From Candidatus Kapaibacterium sp. (GTDB lineage: Bacteria; Bacteroidota; Ignavibacteria; Kapaibacteriales; NICIL-2): 64,000 nucleotides of DNA. Position 1 is the first letter of the stretch. Each line of letters starts with the position of its first letter. The notes beneath the pieces were generated by a model. The model was not told where the DNA came from. It searched no databases and saw only the letters and a program-made list of their open reading frames with translations. Shown piece by piece: positions 35,781 through 45,368 of this stretch. The stretch lies in the NCBI GenBank assembly GCA_026003495.1, contig BPHK01000001.1:1562579-1626578 (forward strand), read 5' to 3'. The translations under genes and the position numbers were made by a program.

Positions 35781-37115
35781 CTAAAATCCTCGCCTGCGTA
35801 ACTGTTCGACAATCCGATCGAGAAACACGTATTCGACGCTACCGAACTGTTGCCCAATGGGCATCAGGAGAAATTCACCCTCGCTTGCAATGAACCCTGC
35901 CTGATACATCGCATTGTCGAAGAGCGTCGTTTCCTCCGGTCGGAATTCGTTATCAACATCGGTAATGCGAATGAGTACCCCTATTGTCAGTGGACGTTGA
36001 AATGGCGGCAGAAACTGGCTCGCCAAGAAAAGCCACGGTATGCGGACGCGCAGCACGTAGCCTGTTGCGTTCTTTTCCGCATGCGCAAGGACATCCGCCA
36101 TCGCTCGCATGCGTAGCCGTGTGAGCATGCTGCTATCGCTGGCCATCAAGCGTAGATTCGGCGGAACAGTTCGAAAATTCCCAAGCTGCACACCAATCCC
36201 TACCAGTGGCGCATCTGGCTGCTGCCGCAAAGAAACTCCGCGCTTTTCTCGGCGAAGTGCGATACTCGGCAGCACGCTATCTGCAGCGTAGAGGTCAAAC
36301 CACAACTCAAGCCGATCAGCAGGGCAGCTATTGCATGTTCCGACGACAAGCTCATCATCGCGCACCTCGAGGGCGAGGTAGAGATAGTTCGAATCATATG
36401 CCCCTGCAAGGGACATCGCGCAATCCTCGGGCCCTGACCAGTAGAATGCACCACGTTCGACGTAATCAACACTGGTCAACACAGCACGCCGCTGGAATCC
36501 ATGACTAGGCAGGAAGCCGCGCGGATATATCGGCACGACGCTCACGCGGCGTTCGAGCACGACGCTGCCCGACCGCGTCTGGGACCAGCGCTCGTACTTG
36601 CGAAGTTGCGGGTAGAAAAGCGTTTGCTCCAGCGTATAGCTCCCAATACGTTGGGTGCGGTATGCAGTGACCTCGACAAGGGCGATTCCATCGAACCGAT
36701 AGCCAGTGATTCGCCAATCGAATTGCTGCAGCTTTTCTGTGATATAGCACACACCGTAGCGAATCGCCACCCCCACCTCCAGCGGCAATTCGATGAATCG
36801 GTACTCCTTGACCGCAATCCGAGTCAGAAAGCCATCAACATCGGCAAAAAGGTACACGTACATCCGCCGCGAGTTATCCCGAGTACGGCGAACAGCACAG
36901 GCAAGATCGTAGTTTCCATCTCCAGAGAAATCGCCCGCATCCCACGAGTAGAAGCGATAGTCATCGCCAGCGAAGCTATCGTCCAAATCGGCGATGAGTT
37001 CGCGATCGAAATACGCTTCAAGTTTGGCGTAGAATTCTGCGCGCGTCATTCCCTGCTGCGCAGCCGCATGTGCAGATGCAATCAGACACAGCAGCAGTAC
37101 AATCCAACTACGCAT
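35781..37115 (-). CDS. Exported protein with CBM9-like C-terminal domain
   Basis: A 444-residue protein with a signal peptide (MRSWIVLLLCLIASAHAAAQ). The first half has a DAGDFSGDGNYDLACAV stretch, a DxSGDGxxD calcium-site pattern like FG-GAP repeats. The second half, from VDYVERGAFYWSGPEDCAMSLAG, includes YDSNYLYLALEVRDDELV and DRLELWFDL, typical of family 9 carbohydrate-binding folds that also occur in surface proteins of unknown ligand. The start overlaps the acetyltransferase stop by eight bases. The function is unknown. Confidence 0.7.
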   Translation of the reverse strand: MRSWIVLLLCLIASAHAAAQQGMTRAEFYAKLEAYFDRELIADLDDSFAGDDYRFYSWDAGDFSGDGNYDLACAVRRTRDNSRRMYVYLFADVDGFLTRIAVKEYRFIELPLEVGVAIRYGVCYITEKLQQFDWRITGYRFDGIALVEVTAYRTQRIGSYTLEQTLFYPQLRKYERWSQTRSGSVVLERRVSVVPIYPRGFLPSHGFQRRAVLTSVDYVERGAFYWSGPEDCAMSLAGAYDSNYLYLALEVRDDELVVGTCNSCPADRLELWFDLYAADSVLPSIALRREKRGVSLRQQPDAPLVGIGVQLGNFRTVPPNLRLMASDSSMLTRLRMRAMADVLAHAEKNATGYVLRVRIPWLFLASQFLPPFQRPLTIGVLIRITDVDNEFRPEETTLFDNAMYQAGFIASEGEFLLMPIGQQFGSVEYVFLDRIVEQLRRRGF

Positions 37116-37593
37116 TTGCAAGACGAGCAATTGTTTCCTCCGTCATGCGGTAGAGCTGCCACTGCGGTAAGCGTTCGGCACCCAGCGATGCATAGAAGCG
37201 ATGCGCAGGCTCATTCCAATCGAGGACGATCCACTCCATCCGCCCACATCCGTGCTGATGCGCTCGCCGTGCAAGCTCTTGCATGAGTGCTTTCCCAATC
37301 CCCTGGCCACGCCAGCTCGGATGGACAAAGATGTCCTCTACGTACAGCGTCGGCCGAGCAAGGAAGGAAGAGTACGTTTCCAAATAGATGCAGTATCCGC
37401 AGACATAGCCGTCCACAAGAGCAACGAGCGCCCGGTATCGCGGAGACGTTTGCTCAAAGGCATCTCGGTAAAGACGCTCGCGGGCGGCTGCATCAGGTGG
37501 ATCGAGATGCTCGTACTCTGCAAGCGCTGCGATTAGCTCGACGAATGGCTCGAACAGCTCCGGTCGCAGTGGTTCGATGGAGCGGTGGCTCAT
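37108..37593 (-). CDS. GNAT-family N-acetyltransferase
   Basis: A 161-residue acetyltransferase from the ATG at 37593, which overlaps the stop of the upstream AtuA-like gene (ATGA). The acetyl-CoA loop is VHPSWRGQGIGKALMQELARRA (motif RGQGIGKAL), preceded by LYVEDIFV and followed by WNEPAHRFYASLGAE. This is the diamine/spermidine acetyltransferase-like branch, but the substrate is not predictable. It is in a tight operon with its neighbours on both sides. Confidence 0.9.
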   Translation of the reverse strand: MSHRSIEPLRPELFEPFVELIAALAEYEHLDPPDAAARERLYRDAFEQTSPRYRALVALVDGYVCGYCIYLETYSSFLARPTLYVEDIFVHPSWRGQGIGKALMQELARRAHQHGCGRMEWIVLDWNEPAHRFYASLGAERLPQWQLYRMTEETIARLANA

Positions 37594-37928
37594 AGAGTTG
37601 CCGCGACGTCGTCTGGTACTTCGATCTCCATCATGAGCATCGCCGATGCGATGGTCTTCCCTTGCGCATCGAGTTTTAGCGAAACAGTTCCCCCACCGCC
37701 GAGCGCGTTGTGCAGCACAAAGTTGAGTGCCCACAGATTCGGTAGCTCGTAGCGCTCAACCGGCCCATAGCAAATTCCCTCGAAGTACGCTTTCACCCGT
37801 TCAGGTGTCAAGTAATCGCGCAGAAGTGGATACCACTCCTTGCGGTACGCAATGACACCGCAGTTGGCAGCATCACCTTTATCGCCGCTGCGTGCATGAG
37901 CAAGTTTGTAGAGTGGTACTCGTGCCAT
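37590..37928 (-). CDS. AtuA-like C-terminal domain protein
   Basis: A 112-residue protein beginning VPLYKLAHARSGDKGDAANCGVIAY, the signature of the ferredoxin-fold domain found at the C-terminus of AtuA (acyclic terpene utilisation) and DUF1446 proteins. It usually follows or is fused to the large AtuA domain, but no such partner is in this window. It leads the operon with the acetyltransferase, the CBM9-like protein and LOG. An exact promoter element lies 43 bases upstream. Confidence 0.75.
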   Translation of the reverse strand: MARVPLYKLAHARSGDKGDAANCGVIAYRKEWYPLLRDYLTPERVKAYFEGICYGPVERYELPNLWALNFVLHNALGGGGTVSLKLDAQGKTIASAMLMMEIEVPDDVAATL

Positions 37929-37971
37929 CGTAGGTCGGTTAACAAGCAGTGATGATGAACTTCTCTAATTG

Positions 37972-37979
37972 CAAACCTA
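37972..37979 (-). promoter_or_regulatory. TAnnTTTG promoter element for the AtuA-like operon
   Basis: Coding-strand TAGGTTTG, exact to the Bacteroidota -7 consensus, 43 bases before the ATG at 37928. It overlaps the stop of the upstream antiporter gene, so the operon can be read independently. Confidence 0.5.
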
Positions 37980-39365
37980 CGGCGTAGCTGCCTTCGAACG
38001 ACGGAGGAGATAGCCGAGCACAAATGGAACGAGTAGAGTCGTCAGCATCACCATCACCATGATTGCAGAGTATTCCTCAGCTGTCACCACACCGATACTT
38101 AGTCCGACGGACGCAAAGATGAGTCCAACTTCCCCACGTGGTACCATTCCCCAGCCTACTATCCATCGTCGTACTGAACCAGCAACAAGCCCGGTTACAA
38201 GTTTTCCCGCCACTGCGACTGCAGTGATGAGCAGACCTGCGATCACAACTTGGGGGGATCCAAACGTCCGCAAGTCAACACTGAAGCCTGTCATCACAAA
38301 AAACATCGGCACAAAAAAGTACGCCATCGGTTCGATGAGCTCCTCAACGTGGTGCAAGCGGTACGCTTGGAGAATTTCGCTCAATCGCACCGAGGGAGGA
38401 CCTTCGAGCGATGGAAGGACTTCCTTTTCGATTCTCTCAACAATCTCTGGCGCCTGGTACATGGCAAAATAGACGCGATCGAGAATCAGCCCCGCGCCGA
38501 ATGCACCAATGATAGGCGCTAAGTCAACAAGGTAGGCAAGGTATGATGCGAAAAAACAGAACGCCGTCGGAACGGCAAACTTCATCGTCGTCGACGAACT
38601 CAGCCGTGCCATCCACGTGGTGAGAATCGGTGCAATCCGACCGCCGATGACCAGTGCACCGACAAGGAAAATGAGCGACTTTGCAACGATGAGGAGAATA
38701 CTGGCTAACTCTAGTGTTCCCGTCTGCACTAATCCACGGACCACCGCCAGAATAATAACCCCAAGCACATCATCAATGACTGCTGCTCCCAGGATGATGT
38801 TCACCTCGGGACTAGACTGCACACCAAGGTCGCGGAATACCCGCACAGAGATACCCACCGAGGTTGCCGTCAGCGTTGCGCCGAAGAAAATATGCGCGTT
38901 AATGCTCTGCTCTGGAAACAGAAGTACCCCGAGGAAATAGCCACCGACAAATGGCAGAACAACACCAGCTGTGCCGACGAGGATCGCGCGAGCACCGACG
39001 GTCCGGAACTGCTCCAAGTTCGATTCCAGGCCGATTTGGAAGAGCAGGATGATCGTCCCCACCTCAGCCAAAAACTTCATGACGGTGCTCGAATGCATCG
39101 GCTCGAGCCAATGGAATCCAAGGAGCGTCAGACCGCTGAGTACAATGCCCGCCAGTATTTCTCCAAGCACCGGTGGCTGCCCAAGTCGTTCAATGGCGCT
39201 GCCGACTCGCGCAGCAATGAGAACAACTGCAATCCACCCAAGCGAGAGAAAAATCTCATCGGGCGTGCTGCCCCCACTTGCAGCATAGGCTTCGACGGTG
39301 CTGAAAGCAAGTGCCACAGCAGCGATCAGCACCCACAGACGTCGCCGGCGCACAAAAGCAAGCAT
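37977..39365 (-). CDS. CPA2-family cation:proton antiporter
   Basis: A 462-residue membrane protein with twelve or thirteen helices, after a signal-like N-terminal helix (LWVLIAAVALAFSTVEAYAAS). Characteristic CPA2 stretches are QPPVLGEILAGIVLSG, EVGTIILLFQIGLESNLEQF and AAVIDDVLGVIILAVV, whose paired Asp residues are the ion-binding site, then GLILDRVYF. It lacks the KefC-type C-terminal RCK domain, so it is a NapA/GerN-type Na+ or K+/H+ exchanger. It lies five bases after the UDP-xylose synthase gene. Confidence 0.92.
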   Translation of the reverse strand: MLAFVRRRRLWVLIAAVALAFSTVEAYAASGGSTPDEIFLSLGWIAVVLIAARVGSAIERLGQPPVLGEILAGIVLSGLTLLGFHWLEPMHSSTVMKFLAEVGTIILLFQIGLESNLEQFRTVGARAILVGTAGVVLPFVGGYFLGVLLFPEQSINAHIFFGATLTATSVGISVRVFRDLGVQSSPEVNIILGAAVIDDVLGVIILAVVRGLVQTGTLELASILLIVAKSLIFLVGALVIGGRIAPILTTWMARLSSSTTMKFAVPTAFCFFASYLAYLVDLAPIIGAFGAGLILDRVYFAMYQAPEIVERIEKEVLPSLEGPPSVRLSEILQAYRLHHVEELIEPMAYFFVPMFFVMTGFSVDLRTFGSPQVVIAGLLITAVAVAGKLVTGLVAGSVRRWIVGWGMVPRGEVGLIFASVGLSIGVVTAEEYSAIMVMVMLTTLLVPFVLGYLLRRSKAATP

Positions 39366-39370
39366 AACCT

Positions 39371-40318
39371 CTAACCTTGGTGGAATCCAAGACGAGCGCG
39401 AAAGTACTCAACGGTGCGGCGCAACCCTGCCTCACGCGATACCTGCGGCTCCCATCCCAAGAGCTCACGAGCACGTCGAATATCTGGCTGGCGAACTTTT
39501 GGATCATCCTCCGGTAGTGGCTGGAATTCGATTGGGCTTGAGGAGCCGACCAGATCCCGAATCTGCTTGGCAAGTTCGAGCACAGTTACCTCGTCGGGGT
39601 TACCAAGATTCACCGGCTCAACGATGGAGGAATGCAGCAGACGCACGATTCCTTCGACCATATCGCTCACGTAGCAAATCGAGCGCGTCTGTGAGCCATC
39701 ACCGAAAACCGTGATTGGCTCACCACGGAGTGCTTGCGTCATGAAGGCAGGAATCATGCGCCCATCGTTGATACGCATCCGTTCACCATAGGTATTGAAG
39801 ATGCGAGCGATTCGCGTATCCAGCCCGTGGTAGCGATGGTACGCCATCGTCATCGCTTCTGCAAAGCGCTTTGCTTCGTCGTACACGCCGCGCACTCCGA
39901 TCGGGTTGACATTTCCCCAGTATTCCTCTGGCTGAGGGTGCACGAGTGGATCGCCGTAGACTTCGCTCGTGCTTGCAAGCAGAAAGCGCGCACCTTTTGC
40001 TTTGGCGAAGCCAAGTGCCTTATGCGTGCCCAACGAACCGACCTTGAGGGTCTGGATTGGGTATCGCAGGTAATCCATCGGCGATGCCGGTGAGGCAAAG
40101 TGCAGGACGTAGTCCACGCGTCCTTCGACGTACAAGAATGTCGTGACGTCGTGGCAGATGAAACGAAACTTCGGGTGCCCGAATAGGTGTGCGATGTTAT
40201 CTGCTGAACCAGTGATGAGGTTATCTACGCAGACAACCTCATCCCCTTCAGCAAGGAATCGCTCACACAAGTGCGACCCTAAAAACCCTGCCCCACCAGT
40301 AATGACTAACCGAGCCAT
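39371..40318 (-). CDS. UDP-glucuronate decarboxylase (UDP-xylose synthase)
   Basis: A 315-residue SDR enzyme from the ATG at 40318, converting UDP-glucuronate to UDP-xylose for glycan synthesis. The NAD motif is [11 protein letters not shown], followed by [15 protein letters not shown] and the substrate-site phrases [14 protein letters not shown] and [12 protein letters not shown] (Tyr146, Lys150). [21 protein letters not shown] is a UXS family hallmark. It lies 22 bases after the small membrane protein gene. Confidence 0.93.
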   Translation of the reverse strand: MARLVITGGAGFLGSHLCERFLAEGDEVVCVDNLITGSADNIAHLFGHPKFRFICHDVTTFLYVEGRVDYVLHFASPASPMDYLRYPIQTLKVGSLGTHKALGFAKAKGARFLLASTSEVYGDPLVHPQPEEYWGNVNPIGVRGVYDEAKRFAEAMTMAYHRYHGLDTRIARIFNTYGERMRINDGRMIPAFMTQALRGEPITVFGDGSQTRSICYVSDMVEGIVRLLHSSIVEPVNLGNPDEVTVLELAKQIRDLVGSSSPIEFQPLPEDDPKVRQPDIRRARELLGWEPQVSREAGLRRTVEYFRARLGFHQG

Positions 40319-40340
40319 CGCATCAATCTCTCTCTGTGCC

Positions 40341-40805
40341 TCACGCTGCGAGCATTCCGAGGACAACGGCAATCTGCCGGCCAAGCCAGATATACGCACC
40401 CACGAGTAAACCCCATGTGAACGCTACAGGGAACCATGCCCGTGACTTGGGATGCCGACGCAACACATCAAACCGCTCGGCGCATCCGCACGAGGCGATG
40501 TCATCCCACGTTACGTTCTCCGGGAGTCGCTGGAGCTTCGTCGCACACTCGAGGATACACTCAACACGCCGTAGCTGGCGGCGATAGTCATACCCCCACA
40601 GCGTAAGCAGTATCACGTAGAGCTGGTACTGCGTCAGCGTAAATGCAGTGCGGGGTGCTCCTTCAAACTGGAACCAGAGAAGGGGAAGCCAGCAGACTCC
40701 TGCCAGCCCGAACGCCAAGCGGATGAGCATTCCAAGAAGACGACGCTCATGACGCCAAGAACCATCAAGCTGCTCAAGCTGCGCGCGCACGCTGTGCTGT
40801 GTCAT
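40341..40805 (-). CDS. Hypothetical membrane protein
   Basis: A 154-residue protein with three hydrophobic segments ([34 protein letters not shown], and [19 protein letters not shown]). The middle region is hydrophilic with a Cys pair ([14 protein letters not shown]). It is not recognised. It lies between rpsP and the UXS gene on the same strand, 15 bases after rpsP. Confidence 0.65.
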   Translation of the reverse strand: MTQHSVRAQLEQLDGSWRHERRLLGMLIRLAFGLAGVCWLPLLWFQFEGAPRTAFTLTQYQLYVILLTLWGYDYRRQLRRVECILECATKLQRLPENVTWDDIASCGCAERFDVLRRHPKSRAWFPVAFTWGLLVGAYIWLGRQIAVVLGMLAA

Positions 40806-40820
40806 TGCAACAAGCGCGGG

Positions 40821-41231
40821 TTACTCGGTCGGCTCGTTTTGCGGTTGCTCAGTTGCCGCTGCTTTGCGGCGTTTGCGCTCGGCGCGCTTTTCCTTGTTGC
40901 GCCAGTAGCGTGCCAGTACTCGCTCACGATGCTCGGCAACAAGCCGCTCGATTTCCTCAGCCGGACGCCCTTGCTTTTGCAGTGCACGCCGCAGGAGGAC
41001 CCCATCGTAGTGAAAGATGTTGCGGACGGTCTGGCTCATTTGCGCGCCAACATCAAGCCAGTAGATTGCACGCTCATGATTGACGCTGATGGTCGAAGGT
41101 TGCGTCATCGGGTTGTAATACCCAAGCCGCTCGATGAACTTCCCATCGCGCTTGGTGCGAGCATCGGCTGCAACGATGTCGTAGAAGGGGTCGTGCGTTC
41201 GTCCACGACGACGTAAACGGAGACGGACCAT
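40821..41231 (-). CDS. rpsP: 30S ribosomal protein S16
   Basis: A 136-residue protein with the S16 core VRLRLRRRGRTHDPFYDIVAADART and the phrase IERLGYYNPMTQPSTISV. It carries a long charged C-terminal extension (about residues 95-136, ending in Lys/Arg-rich and Gln/Glu-rich tails), as in many Bacteroidota. The usual partners rimM, trmD and rplS are not adjacent. Two hairpins upstream (41280-41337) may be leader structure. Confidence 0.96.
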   Translation of the reverse strand: MVRLRLRRRGRTHDPFYDIVAADARTKRDGKFIERLGYYNPMTQPSTISVNHERAIYWLDVGAQMSQTVRNIFHYDGVLLRRALQKQGRPAEEIERLVAEHRERVLARYWRNKEKRAERKRRKAAATEQPQNEPTE

Positions 41232-41279
41232 AGAAAAGGTTGCACAGAATGTGAAACATTGCACTCGGTGCGATCTGCC

Positions 41280-41337
41280 GTAGCTCGGCTGTCCCTGCGG
41301 ACAGACGCTTTTCAGCTACCGTAGCACGCTGGCTACG
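41280..41337 (-). other. Two hairpins in the ffh-rpsP intergenic region
   Basis: On the minus strand a first hairpin has CGTAGC/GCTACG arms (41320-41337, six-base loop). It is followed by a composite stem: GTAGCT/AGCTAC (41314-41319 and 41280-41285) enclosing CTGTCC/GGACAG (41299-41304 and 41289-41294) around a GCAG loop. There is no T tract. They could be an ffh terminator or processing site, or an rpsP leader with a regulatory role. It is not SRP RNA by sequence. Confidence 0.45.
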
Positions 41338-41364
41338 CTCTGATCCACGACACTCACACCCGCG

Positions 41365-42705
41365 TTATGAGCGTTTCCAGGGTGTGCCCATCATCGCCGG
41401 AAGGTTGCGGAGCTTGACTTTCCCGGTCGTGACGGCACGCATGAGCTTTTGCATTTCCTCGAACTGCTTCAGGAGGCGATTGACGTCTTGAATCGTCGTA
41501 CCACTTCCCCGTGCGATACGCAATCGGCGCGAGCCATTGATGATGCGTGGATTGCGACGCTCCTGGGGAGTCATCGAAAGAATCATCGCCTCGATTTTCG
41601 TAAACGCGCGGTCGTCAATCTCGACGTTCCGCAGGGCTTTATCCATGCCTGGCAGCATACCGAGCAACTCGCGTATCGAGCCCATCTTCCGAAGCATGCG
41701 GAGTTGCTCGAGAAAATCTTCAAACGTAAACTCGCGCTTGCGAATTTTCTCTTCGAGTTCGGCTGCTTTTGCCTCGTCGAACTCCTGCTGGGCACGCTCG
41801 ACAAAAGAGACGATGTCGCCCATTCCCAAAATGCGCGATGCGATGCGGTCTGGATGGAAGGTCTCGAGCGCCTCGAGCTTTTCGCCGGTGCTCACAAATT
41901 TTATCGGCTTGCCGACGATGAGCCGAATCGATAGTGCTGCGCCACCACGTGCATCGCCGTCGAGTTTACTGAGGACGACGCCCGTCACGCCGACGCGCTC
42001 ATCGAACGTCCGTGCCGTCGTGACAGCGTCCTGCCCAATCATCGCATCGCAGACAAAGAGCACCTCCTGCGGCTTGATCCTTTCCCTGATGGATTCGACT
42101 TCTCGCATCATCGTGTCGTCAATTGCCAACCGCCCAGCAGTATCCACGATGACGTGCGTCCGCGCGAACTTCTTCGCGTAGTGGAGCGACTCCTCCGCAA
42201 TGTTGACTGGATCGGCACCATCCATCGAAAACACAGGCACGTTGATTGATGATGCCAGTGTCTTGAGCTGCTCGATCGCTGCGGGGCGATAAACGTCCGC
42301 TGCGACAAGCAACGGCTGTTGGCCTTTCTTCCGCAACAGTGCAGCAAGCTTTGCAGCGAATGTCGTTTTCCCCGAACCTTGCAAGCCGACGACCATGATG
42401 ACCGTCGGTGGTGCCGGAGCATGGATGAGCTCGCTTTTCGTTGTCCCCATGATGGAAACCAGCTCATCGTAGATGATCTTGACGATGAGCTGTTCGGGCA
42501 AGACCTTGCCTTTGACCTCTGTCCCTATCGCCTTTGCCTTGACATCCTCGATGAAACGCCGGACGACCTCGACGTGCACGTCCGCATCGAGCAGCGCACG
42601 CCGCACCTCCGCGAGCGCATCAGCGATGTTGTCCTCTGTGATGCGTGCTTGGCCGCGGAGCCGCTTGATCGCTTCTTCGAGTCGTGCCTGGAGACTTTCG
42701 AACAT
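41365..42705 (-). CDS. ffh: Signal recognition particle protein Ffh
   Basis: The SRP54 GTPase that targets inner-membrane proteins, 446 residues. The G domain has GLQGSGKTTFAAKLA and VDTAGRLAIDD, and TKLDG-like LSKLDGDARGGAALS. The Met-rich M domain for signal sequence and SRP RNA binding follows (MRKMGSIRELLGMLPGM, RRLRIARGSGTTIQDVNRLLKQF). It is a normal full-length copy. An exact promoter element is 35 bases upstream. Confidence 0.97.
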   Translation of the reverse strand: MFESLQARLEEAIKRLRGQARITEDNIADALAEVRRALLDADVHVEVVRRFIEDVKAKAIGTEVKGKVLPEQLIVKIIYDELVSIMGTTKSELIHAPAPPTVIMVVGLQGSGKTTFAAKLAALLRKKGQQPLLVAADVYRPAAIEQLKTLASSINVPVFSMDGADPVNIAEESLHYAKKFARTHVIVDTAGRLAIDDTMMREVESIRERIKPQEVLFVCDAMIGQDAVTTARTFDERVGVTGVVLSKLDGDARGGAALSIRLIVGKPIKFVSTGEKLEALETFHPDRIASRILGMGDIVSFVERAQQEFDEAKAAELEEKIRKREFTFEDFLEQLRMLRKMGSIRELLGMLPGMDKALRNVEIDDRAFTKIEAMILSMTPQERRNPRIINGSRRLRIARGSGTTIQDVNRLLKQFEEMQKLMRAVTTGKVKLRNLPAMMGTPWKRS

Positions 42706-42740
42706 GGAACTCTTCGGTCACTTCCGTAGCAGCAAGGCTG

Positions 42741-42748
42741 CAAAAATA
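42741..42748 (-). promoter_or_regulatory. TAnnTTTG promoter element for ffh
   Basis: Coding-strand TATTTTTG, exact to the Bacteroidota -7 consensus, 35 bases before the ffh ATG and downstream of the E1 stop. Confidence 0.55.
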
Positions 42749-42758
42749 CAGGAGCGTC

Positions 42759-45260
42759 TCAGTTCGAGGGGTGATACGCTGGGTCGTAGAAGAGAGGGTA
42801 TCGCTGCGGATCGGCTTCGTGCATCAACTCGTACACTGCGCGGAAGATGTGCTCAGCTTCTGGTTTGGACCAATAGTTCCCATCGGTTCCATACGCGGGT
42901 CGGTGCTCAGCAGCACTCAGTGTCCGTGGGGGTGAATCGAGATAGAGGTATCCGTGCTGCCGCTCGAGGACCTGCTGGAGCATGTACGCAGTCGTTCCGC
43001 CGGGGACATCTTCGTCCACGAACACAATCCGACCGGTTTTCTTGAGCGACTCAACGATGATGCCAGGACGGTCGAACGGGATAAGTGTCTGGACATCAAT
43101 GACCTCCACGTTGATGCCGCAGTCGGCTAACTGTTCAGCTGCAGCAAGTGCAATTCTGCAGAGTGCGCCATAGGTGACAAGCGTCACATCGGTTCCCTCG
43201 CGGAGTATTTCCGGCACACCCAGCGGAACGGTGAACTCGCCAATATTCTCGGGCAGCCGCTCCTTGAGACGGTATCCATTGAGCACTTCGACGATGAGTG
43301 CTGGTTCATCACTCCGGAGCAAGGTGTTGTAGAACCCAGCTGCACGCGTCATATCACGTGGCACACAGACGTACATCCCGCGCACCAGGTTGATGATTCC
43401 TGCCATCGGCGAACCGCTGTGCCAGATGCCCTCAAGCCGATGACCACGAGTGCGGATGATGACCGGTGCTTTCTGCCCTCCTTTGGTTCGCCATTGAACA
43501 GTTGCGAGATCATCGCTCATGATCTGCAGCGCGTAGAGGAGGTAGTCGAGGTACTGCACCTCCGCGATCGGACGCAGCCCCCGCATCGCCATCCCGATTG
43601 CTTGCCCGACGATCGTACACTCGCGAATGCCGGTATCACTGACGCGTAGCGGACCGAAGACCTGCTGCAACCCTGCAAAGCCTTGGTTGACATCGCCGAG
43701 CCGGCCGACATCTTCACCAAACGCAATCACGCGGGGATCGCGCTCGAGCCAATATCGGAAGTTCGCATTGAGCACCTCGAAGCCGTTGACCAGCGGCGAT
43801 GCATTTGAATACACTGGCTTGACTTCTGGAACGAGCTCTGCTCGCTCATCCGATTGACTGTAGAGACACGAGCTGTACCGCTCCCGTTGCTGCTCATCCA
43901 TGCGATCGCGCCATTCGATCAGCCGTGCTGCCGAAGGCAGTGGCTCACCGTACGTAGCCCGAAGTGCATCGTGGATTGCGGCAAAGTAGTCCGCGCGAAA
44001 TGGCTCCCGGAGCGAGCGAAGCGTCTCGAGCACACGCTGGAATTTCTCCGGCTGGCGGCTTTCGCGCTGGAGTGCTTCGACCATTGCGATGACTTCCTGC
44101 AGCTCTGCACGAATCGGCGTAATGTAGGCATTCCATGCGCGCTCTTTTGCTTCGACAGCCTCTGCTTCGGCGTGCTGCTCCAATGCTGCCAGTTCCTCCT
44201 CGGTTGCAATGCCTTGCTCCAAAATCCATTGTCGCATCCGGCGATTGCAGTCATGTTCTGCTTCCCACTGGAGCCGTTCCTTGGTCTTATAGCGCTCGTG
44301 CGAGCCAGAGGTCGAGTGCCCTTGCGGTTGCGTAAGCTCGACGACATGGATAATCGCTGGAAAGCCTTCCTCTCGGACGCGCTCTGCTACGTGTGCGTAG
44401 AGTGCAACCAAGCGGGGATAATCCCAGCCCGGGACCGTGTAGATGTCGAAGCCTTGCCTATCGCCGGCTTTCCGCTGGAAGCCGCGCAGCAGTTGACTCA
44501 AGTTGCCGCCGGTGATCTGGTATTCGTTCGGAACGGAGATGCCGTACTCATCATCCCAAATCGAGATAATCGCTGGCGCACGGAGCACACCGATTGCATT
44601 GATTGCTTCCCAGAACATTCCTTCTGCACAGCTTGCATTGCCGATCGTCCCCCAAGCGATTTCCCGCCCATGATGCGAAAATTCAACCATCTGTTGTAAC
44701 TCAGGGATTTCGCGATAGAGGCGGGATGCATATGCCAAGCCAACCAAGCGAGGCATCTGCGATCCCGTCGGCGACACATCGGCCGAGGAGTTCTTCAGAT
44801 CGGCAATTGGTTTCCACCTTCCGCGATCATCCAGCATACGGGTGGCGAAGTGCCCATTCATTGAGCGACCAGCCGACGATGGCTCCAGCTCGACGTCAGC
44901 GATGGCGTAAAGCTGCGCAAAAAATTCCTCGATGGTCGCCATGCCAGTGGCGAACATGAGCGTCTGATCGCGATAGTAACCCGCGCGGATGTCACCCGGC
45001 TCGAATGCACGTGCCATCGCGACCTGTGGGACCTCCTTCCCGTCGCCGAAGATGCCAAACTTTGCCTTGCCGGTAAGCACCTCGCGCCGACCGAGTAAAC
45101 TTGCTTTTCGGCTGGCGACGCAGAGCGCGTAGTCGCGGAGAATCTCCTCCGGTGGCGGCAGGTACTGCTCGACGTCCAACTGCAATGGCGCACCATTGGC
45201 AGTCGCAATGGTGCCAGCATCGTTACTCGTTGATACAGGAGTGCGTTTCTGCTGTGCCAT
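42759..45260 (-). CDS. 2-oxoacid dehydrogenase E1 component, fused alpha and beta subunits
   Basis: An 833-residue TPP-dependent E1 of a pyruvate or branched-chain 2-oxoacid dehydrogenase complex. The alpha part (about 1-465) contains [14 protein letters not shown] and the TPP-binding stretch beginning [16 protein letters not shown]; the beta part (from about 490) contains [24 protein letters not shown] and [13 protein letters not shown]. Fused E1 of this kind is typical of Bacteroidota and Chlorobiota. The usual GDG/GDA Mg-TPP aspartate reads Asn208 here. E2 and E3 genes are not in the window. Substrate cannot be fixed from sequence. Confidence 0.93.
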   Translation of the reverse strand: MAQQKRTPVSTSNDAGTIATANGAPLQLDVEQYLPPPEEILRDYALCVASRKASLLGRREVLTGKAKFGIFGDGKEVPQVAMARAFEPGDIRAGYYRDQTLMFATGMATIEEFFAQLYAIADVELEPSSAGRSMNGHFATRMLDDRGRWKPIADLKNSSADVSPTGSQMPRLVGLAYASRLYREIPELQQMVEFSHHGREIAWGTIGNASCAEGMFWEAINAIGVLRAPAIISIWDDEYGISVPNEYQITGGNLSQLLRGFQRKAGDRQGFDIYTVPGWDYPRLVALYAHVAERVREEGFPAIIHVVELTQPQGHSTSGSHERYKTKERLQWEAEHDCNRRMRQWILEQGIATEEELAALEQHAEAEAVEAKERAWNAYITPIRAELQEVIAMVEALQRESRQPEKFQRVLETLRSLREPFRADYFAAIHDALRATYGEPLPSAARLIEWRDRMDEQQRERYSSCLYSQSDERAELVPEVKPVYSNASPLVNGFEVLNANFRYWLERDPRVIAFGEDVGRLGDVNQGFAGLQQVFGPLRVSDTGIRECTIVGQAIGMAMRGLRPIAEVQYLDYLLYALQIMSDDLATVQWRTKGGQKAPVIIRTRGHRLEGIWHSGSPMAGIINLVRGMYVCVPRDMTRAAGFYNTLLRSDEPALIVEVLNGYRLKERLPENIGEFTVPLGVPEILREGTDVTLVTYGALCRIALAAAEQLADCGINVEVIDVQTLIPFDRPGIIVESLKKTGRIVFVDEDVPGGTTAYMLQQVLERQHGYLYLDSPPRTLSAAEHRPAYGTDGNYWSKPEAEHIFRAVYELMHEADPQRYPLFYDPAYHPSN

Positions 45261-45292
45261 GCAGTGGAAGAGGACATGCTGACAACACCAAG

Positions 45293-45300
45293 CAAAGATA
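45293..45300 (-). promoter_or_regulatory. TAnnTTTG promoter element for the E1 gene
   Basis: Coding-strand TATCTTTG, exact to the Bacteroidota -7 consensus, 32 bases before the E1 ATG in the divergent gap with the glycosyltransferase at 45369. Confidence 0.55.
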
Positions 45301-45368
45301 CGGCGCGGTTTTCATCATGCTCGTAATTTGCGCAATGCGATCTACCACCCTCGCGTTGCTGCTGGTGC

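Noticed and set aside
41232-41364. SRP RNA (4.5S) next to ffh
   Set aside because: The gap has hairpins but lacks the conserved SRP domain IV bulge sequence.
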